Shown here one piece after another: positions 59,672 through 64,000 of a stretch of DNA of 64,000 nt. This stretch comes from Methylobacillus caricis (lineage in GTDB: Bacteria; Pseudomonadota; Gammaproteobacteria; Burkholderiales; Methylophilaceae). The number at the start of each line of letters is the position of its first letter. Within the stretch, counting starts at the first letter, position 1. The stretch is from assembly GCF_020532705.1 (NCBI RefSeq), contig NZ_JAJAVD010000001.1, positions 310,001-374,000 on the forward strand, in the 5' to 3' direction. The position numbers were made by a program, and so were the translations under genes. Below the pieces are notes generated by a model. The model was not told the origin of the DNA, ran no database searches, and was given only the letters and a program-made list of their open reading frames with translations.

Positions 59672-62521
59672 TCATGAGGAACGCCCCTTGTTTTTTACAG
59701 CACGGATATCCACTGAGATCGCGGCTAACGGCAGGCTGGAAAAGAGCTCATTCACTTTGATCAGTCCTGCATAAATGTGGCGCGGCTGGCCAGAGACTAT
59801 GTCCAGCGCTTCCGCATTGAGTTCGGCAGGCAGGTGAATGACAGTGTCTTTCCACGCCTCCAGGTTCAGGGCCAGCCTTTGCCTTCCTTCCATATAAAGA
59901 GCAGCAAGCCTTGGCACCACGACGATAATTGCCTGAAAATGAAAGCTGCGCATAAATGCCAGCACGTGGGCAGCACGCGGCCCTGTGACTTTCAGCACGA
60001 TATAGTCCCCTCGGCTGAATAGGTCTGGCTGTTCTTTCCGATGCTGCAATAGATTGCGGATGAGGTGCTGCTTGATTGCTCCGTTTTGCCAGAGTGCCAC
60101 TTTGTCCGGAAGTGCCGCGTTGGATTCCAGCAATTGCTCCCTGTGTGAGTAGTCCACGGGGCGGCGGTTGTCAGGATCTACCAGGCTGAAATCCCAAAGC
60201 TCGGTTCCCTGGTAAAGATCGGGAATGCCGGGAGTCGTCAGGCGCAACAGGGTTTGAGCCAGGCTGTTGGTTGCCCCGGTGGCGGATATTTCCTGTACAA
60301 AGGCGTATGCGGACTGCAGGAACAACATGCTTTGTTCCGGGTCCAGGATATTGAATAGCAAGCTGCTGCAGGCGTTTTCATATTCCTCATTCACTTGCAT
60401 CCAGCCAGATAAGCGCTTTGCCTCGCGAACGCTCTTTATCATCCATTGATTGAGACGGTCGGCATACGCCTTGAGGCCTTCAGCATCGTCAATATGCAAC
60501 TCGTAAGGCCAAGCGCCGATCAGCATTTGATAGAGCATGATCTCATGCTGGGAGCGGGGGGCATTGTAGCTGACGGTCAAGTTTTCTTCCGGGCATATGT
60601 CCTGGTGGAAGCGCGCGTTCATGGTGAGCCATTCCTGCACCATTGTTTCCCAGCGCTGGGGCATCTGGCTCAGGGCGGCAATCCGCATCCGGGTGTCCTC
60701 GCCGCGCTTGTGGTCATGGGTGGCCGTGCTAAGCATGGTGTTTGGGTAAAGCTTGCGGCGCTTGATGCAGGTTTGATGAAAGTCTTGCGGTGCAAGGGAG
60801 AAGTGATCCGGGTCGCTTCCCACTTCATTGCGTGAAAGCAGGCGTCCAAAACGATAGAAGGCAGTATCCTCCATGGATTTTGCGCATAACGGCGGTATCA
60901 GCTGCTGGAAGCGCGTGATGGCGCGCTGTGACAGGTCTGAGAGCTGGCTTTCGGGATCAGCAATCACCAGCTCCGCGCTTAGCCAGCCAAGCACGATATC
61001 CACCAATGGCTTGTCAACCTGGCCCAGGGTGCGCCGGGCGTTGGTGGCGGTGGCCTGGAAGATGGCATGGTCGATCTGGTCTGGACCGGTTGTGCCAACA
61101 TAACTTCGATAGACAGGAAAGTGGACAAGGATTTCTGCCAGTACGCGCTTGATGGCGGCGAGGGAGTAATCCCGGGTGCGCAGCTCGGCCCGGGCAATAC
61201 GGTGTATTGCGGCAGCCGTGGCATTGAATTCGCCCACCAGGTTTTCGGAAAGCAATTGATAGCGGGCACTGCGGACATGGTGTGCAAAGTCGTACCGGTC
61301 GCCAGTGGTTTTCTGCCAGAAGGCAGTGAGCGGCACGGCACCGCGTGGATCATGCAGGACGGCGCTCACCTGATCCATGAACTCGTAGCCCGTGGTGCCG
61401 TCCAAAAGCCAATCCTTGCGCAGCCATTCGCCTGGGCCGAGAATTTTCTCGGCAATGATGTAGGGGCTTTGCTGCAGGTGTTTGGGCCTGTGCTTGCATA
61501 GCTGCTTCAATCTTGCCCGCAGTTTGGTGCAATACTCCCGAGGGTGGGCCAGTCCATCGATATGGTCCAGCCGTACCCCGTCCACCAGGCCCTGGCGGTA
61601 AAGACTGAATAGCAATGAGTGGGTTGCCTCAAATACCTCATCCAGTTCAACCCGGATGCCGGCCAGCTCGCTTACCTCAAAGAACCGGCGCCAATTGATC
61701 TCGTCTGCCGCGTTGCGCCACCATGTGAGACGGTAGTGCTGACGGTCCAGCAACAGGTGGAGCTTCATGCGGCTTGCACTATCAGCGCGATTGTAATGGG
61801 AGAGGGCCGATTCAAGAGCAGCTTTGCCCGCGGCGCTGCTGGCAATCTCCTGCAGGGCTTGCCGGGCTGGCATCACTGTTTTTTTCAACCGCTGGAAGGG
61901 CAATTGGTCATCCAGTTTATCCAGAGCATCTATTACCGGTTGAAGCAGCTTGCTGTTTGCCTGATGCAGGACGGCAGGATAGTCTGGCAGCGCAATCGGG
62001 AACAGGTTGTCGTAATAAGCGACTGCGATCTGGCCTGTGGCTTGGTTATAGGTAAGTTTTAGCTCCCCCTTGTCCAGTACTTCCCCATAAGGTTCTCCCA
62101 GGAAGGGAGCCAAAATCTTGTTATGCAGGGCTGGGTCCGTGGAGTGCCAGTCTATGTCGAACCAGAAGGCGTAAGGGCTATTCTGTCCCCATTCAAAAAC
62201 ATGTTGCCACCAAGGGTTTTCCGCGCCGCCAACCCCCATATGGTTGGGCACGATGTCCACGATCAGGCCCATGCCGGCGGCACGCAATCCATCGACCAGG
62301 CGCCTTAAGCCCTGTTCCCCCCCCAGTTCCGCGCTGACTTGGGTGGGGTCAACAATATCGTAGCCATGGGTTGAGCTGCTGCGCGCGGCCAGTATGGGCG
62401 AGGCGTAGACATGGCTGATGCCCAGGCTGGCGAAGTAGGGAATGCGTTCCAGGGCATGGTCAAAGGTAAAGCCCTGATGAAACTGCAGGCGTACGGTGGC
62501 GGTAATGTCCGATCTAGGCAT
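59672..62521 (-). CDS. treY: Malto-oligosyltrehalose synthase
   Basis: A GH13 enzyme (949 aa) converting the reducing end of maltodextrins into a trehalosyl unit. TATVRLQFHQGFTFDHA, HVYASPILAARSSSTHGYDIVD, VDIVPNHMGVGG, VRLDHIDGLAHP and MLSTATHDHKRGEDTR are characteristic. The start at 62521 (MPRSDITA) overlaps the treZ stop by 8 bp. With TreZ it makes trehalose, an osmo- and desiccation protectant. Confidence 0.96.
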   Translation of the reverse strand: MPRSDITATVRLQFHQGFTFDHALERIPYFASLGISHVYASPILAARSSSTHGYDIVDPTQVSAELGGEQGLRRLVDGLRAAGMGLIVDIVPNHMGVGGAENPWWQHVFEWGQNSPYAFWFDIDWHSTDPALHNKILAPFLGEPYGEVLDKGELKLTYNQATGQIAVAYYDNLFPIALPDYPAVLHQANSKLLQPVIDALDKLDDQLPFQRLKKTVMPARQALQEIASSAAGKAALESALSHYNRADSASRMKLHLLLDRQHYRLTWWRNAADEINWRRFFEVSELAGIRVELDEVFEATHSLLFSLYRQGLVDGVRLDHIDGLAHPREYCTKLRARLKQLCKHRPKHLQQSPYIIAEKILGPGEWLRKDWLLDGTTGYEFMDQVSAVLHDPRGAVPLTAFWQKTTGDRYDFAHHVRSARYQLLSENLVGEFNATAAAIHRIARAELRTRDYSLAAIKRVLAEILVHFPVYRSYVGTTGPDQIDHAIFQATATNARRTLGQVDKPLVDIVLGWLSAELVIADPESQLSDLSQRAITRFQQLIPPLCAKSMEDTAFYRFGRLLSRNEVGSDPDHFSLAPQDFHQTCIKRRKLYPNTMLSTATHDHKRGEDTRMRIAALSQMPQRWETMVQEWLTMNARFHQDICPEENLTVSYNAPRSQHEIMLYQMLIGAWPYELHIDDAEGLKAYADRLNQWMIKSVREAKRLSGWMQVNEEYENACSSLLFNILDPEQSMLFLQSAYAFVQEISATGATNSLAQTLLRLTTPGIPDLYQGTELWDFSLVDPDNRRPVDYSHREQLLESNAALPDKVALWQNGAIKQHLIRNLLQHRKEQPDLFSRGDYIVLKVTGPRAAHVLAFMRSFHFQAIIVVVPRLAALYMEGRQRLALNLEAWKDTVIHLPAELNAEALDIVSGQPRHIYAGLIKVNELFSSLPLAAISVDIRAVKNKGRSS

Positions 62522-64000
62522 GGTCGACCAGTGGAAGTGGGGATTCAAGGCAAGCCATGACGCTGTAAGCAGGCATTTGCCCTGCAATCAGGGCGGCCTG
62601 GGCGTTTCCGTGATCCAGCAATACCTGGGCAGGGCCTGACACCAGGTCATCAAGCTGTTTGCTGGCAGCTTCCGGGCCGAGGTTAGCCACCAGGGTGAGA
62701 ACAGAGCCGTTACCCAATTGCCATTGGGCATAAACTGCATAAGGCCCAAAGGCGGCATAGCGCAGGGCGCGGCATAGCAGCAGGTGGGGCAGGAGGTGAA
62801 GGTGGCGTAGTTGCAATAAATGGCTGATCCACTCGCGCCAGGCAGTTTGTTCCACCGTTTGATGGTCATGGGGAATGGAGCGGTTAAAGCTGGATTCGGC
62901 ATTCGGGTCGGGGATGCTGTCTGCCAATAGCGGATCCTGAAACTGTGCGAAAGTGGAGAACTCGGCCCTCCGGCCTTCGCGTATAGCCTTGGCCAGTGCC
63001 GGATCCGCATGGCTGGTGAAGTAAATGAAAGGCTCGGTAGCGCCGTATTCCTCGCCCATGAACATCAGCGGCACATGCGGGCTCAGCAGCAGTAAAGCGC
63101 TTGCCACCTTGAGTGCATGTTCTGGGGCCAGGGTGGTCAGTCGCTCCCCAAATGGACGGTTGCCGATCTGGTCATGGTTCTGCAGGAACATGACAAAACT
63201 GGACGCCACGAGCCCGCTGCTGGGCTCACCTCGCGGAGTGTGGTTGCGATGGGCCGAGGTTTCTCCTTGGTAGACAAACCCTTCTCCCAGGCAACGGGCG
63301 AGTTTGTCTATGGTATTTTCTGCGTAATCGGAGTAGTAACCCTCGGTTTCCCCGGTAAGCAACACGTGCAATACATGGTGGCTATCATCGTTCCATTGGG
63401 CGTCATAACCGTTTTGCAGAAGCGTCACTGAGTTGTTGTCATTTTCCGCGACCAGGTGAACGAGGCGCTTGTCCTGGAACTCCTCGCGTATCCTTGCGGC
63501 AATGTTCAGCAGAAAGTCCTGATCCCAGATGGCATGGCAGGCGTCGAAGCGTAAACCGTCGAATTGGAATTCCTGCAGCCAGTAGAGCGCGTTCTCGCTG
63601 TAAAACTCTATGACCTCCGGATGGGAAAAGTTGATGGCATCGCCCCATGGCGTCTGGTGTTCATGGCAGAAAAACTGGGGGGCATAATGATGCAAGTAAT
63701 TGCCGTCTGGGCCGAAGTGGTTATATACCACGTCCAGGAGAACGCTTATCCCCAGGGTATGGGCATCGTCCACCAGGGCTTTCAAATCATCAGGCGAACC
63801 ATAGGAGAATTGAGGTGCAAACTGCAGCACGCCGTCATAACCCCAGTTACGGCCACCGGGAAAACTGGCAAGCGGCATCAGTTCTATGGCAGTAAAGCCC
63901 ATGGCGGCCAATTGCGGCAATCTCGCACGCACCCCTTGATATCCTCCCAGGGCGCCCACATGGGCTTCATACAAAATGGTTTCATGCCATGGCCGGCCTT
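62514..64000 (-). CDS. treZ: Malto-oligosyltrehalose trehalohydrolase (5' end outside window)
   Basis: A GH13 enzyme that releases trehalose from the TreY product; about 495 residues are visible. The frame is still open at 64000 (reading RPWHETILYEAHVGALGG), so the N-terminal CBM48-like part lies beyond the window. Seen: FTAIELMPLASFPGGRNWGY, LLDVVYNHFGPDGNYL, catalytic Asp in GLRFDACHAIWD, Glu in VHLVAENDNN (as LVAEND) and FLQNHDQIGNRPFGER. An internal ATG at 63974 is not the true start. Confidence 0.95.
   Translation of the reverse strand, partial: GRPWHETILYEAHVGALGGYQGVRARLPQLAAMGFTAIELMPLASFPGGRNWGYDGVLQFAPQFSYGSPDDLKALVDDAHTLGISVLLDVVYNHFGPDGNYLHHYAPQFFCHEHQTPWGDAINFSHPEVIEFYSENALYWLQEFQFDGLRFDACHAIWDQDFLLNIAARIREEFQDKRLVHLVAENDNNSVTLLQNGYDAQWNDDSHHVLHVLLTGETEGYYSDYAENTIDKLARCLGEGFVYQGETSAHRNHTPRGEPSSGLVASSFVMFLQNHDQIGNRPFGERLTTLAPEHALKVASALLLLSPHVPLMFMGEEYGATEPFIYFTSHADPALAKAIREGRRAEFSTFAQFQDPLLADSIPDPNAESSFNRSIPHDHQTVEQTAWREWISHLLQLRHLHLLPHLLLCRALRYAAFGPYAVYAQWQLGNGSVLTLVANLGPEAASKQLDDLVSGPAQVLLDHGNAQAALIAGQMPAYSVMACLESPLPLVDHA

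Noticed and set aside
1-64000. tRNA, rRNA, insertion sequences or integrase/attachment sites
   Set aside because: No cloverleaf-like sequence, rRNA signature, transposase or long terminal repeat was seen by eye; a dedicated tRNA and IS scan would settle this.

Overview
This is a 64 kb window of a bacterial chromosome. It most likely comes from a betaproteobacterium of the methylotroph type (Methylophilaceae, Methylobacillus-like). That assignment is inference. It rests on the conserved betaproteobacterial blocks miaB-phoH-ybeY-corC / lnt / glyQ-glyS-gmhB-plsC-ygjP and ilvE-zinc-finger protein, on the aerobic, cbb3-type respiratory gene set, and on the style of the encoded proteins. No rRNA, tRNA, transposase or prophage gene was found. 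Only the trailing end of a CRISPR array is present, without cas genes.

Layout. (1) 1-473: leader-distal end of a CRISPR array with 37-bp repeats and 30-bp spacers; its last spacer is duplicated. (2) 720-13709: a sulfur island. The left part, on the minus strand, holds a sulfate ABC transporter (sbp, cysT, cysW, cysA) with a degenerate EAL-domain gene inserted in it. The centre, on the plus strand, holds cysE, a family 2A encapsulin shell gene and a cysteine desulfurase with a long disordered N-terminus. The right part, on the minus strand, holds a second sbp with DUF2292, DUF2325 and molbindin genes, and an alginate-export-type porin. (3) 14062-16758: PduO-type adenosyltransferase, murI, a zinc-finger protein and ilvE. 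(4) 17043-26601: ompW, a Sco copper chaperone, and ccoNOQP-ccoG-ccoH-ccoI for cbb3 oxidase. (5) 26771-29964: a two-subunit bacterioferritin, Fur-box-controlled bfd, and the NO-stress pair hmp/nsrR. (6) 30033-41435: the conserved housekeeping block, interrupted by mscL and one secreted protein. (7) 41571-45009: cysG, and envZ-ompR convergent with it. (8) 45374-64000: an accessory stress region with an EF-hand protein, OsmB-like lipoprotein, FemAB-like acyltransferase, YbaL antiporter, Cu/Zn superoxide dismutase, a phospholipase D-family lipoprotein, hemerythrin, an SDR, a heme-oxygenase-fold iron enzyme, a methyltransferase, several tiny membrane proteins and treY-treZ for trehalose.

The genes work together most clearly in the sulfur island. 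Sulfate is taken up by two binding proteins that probably share one CysTWA permease. Siroheme made by CysG (41.6 kb) would serve sulfite reductase. CysE makes O-acetylserine for cysteine synthesis. The desulfurase, packaged in the encapsulin shell, can strip sulfur from cysteine and store it. The cbb3, bacterioferritin, Bfd, Hmp and NsrR genes form an adjoining low-oxygen, iron and NO module. The right end collects osmotic, oxidative and membrane stress functions.
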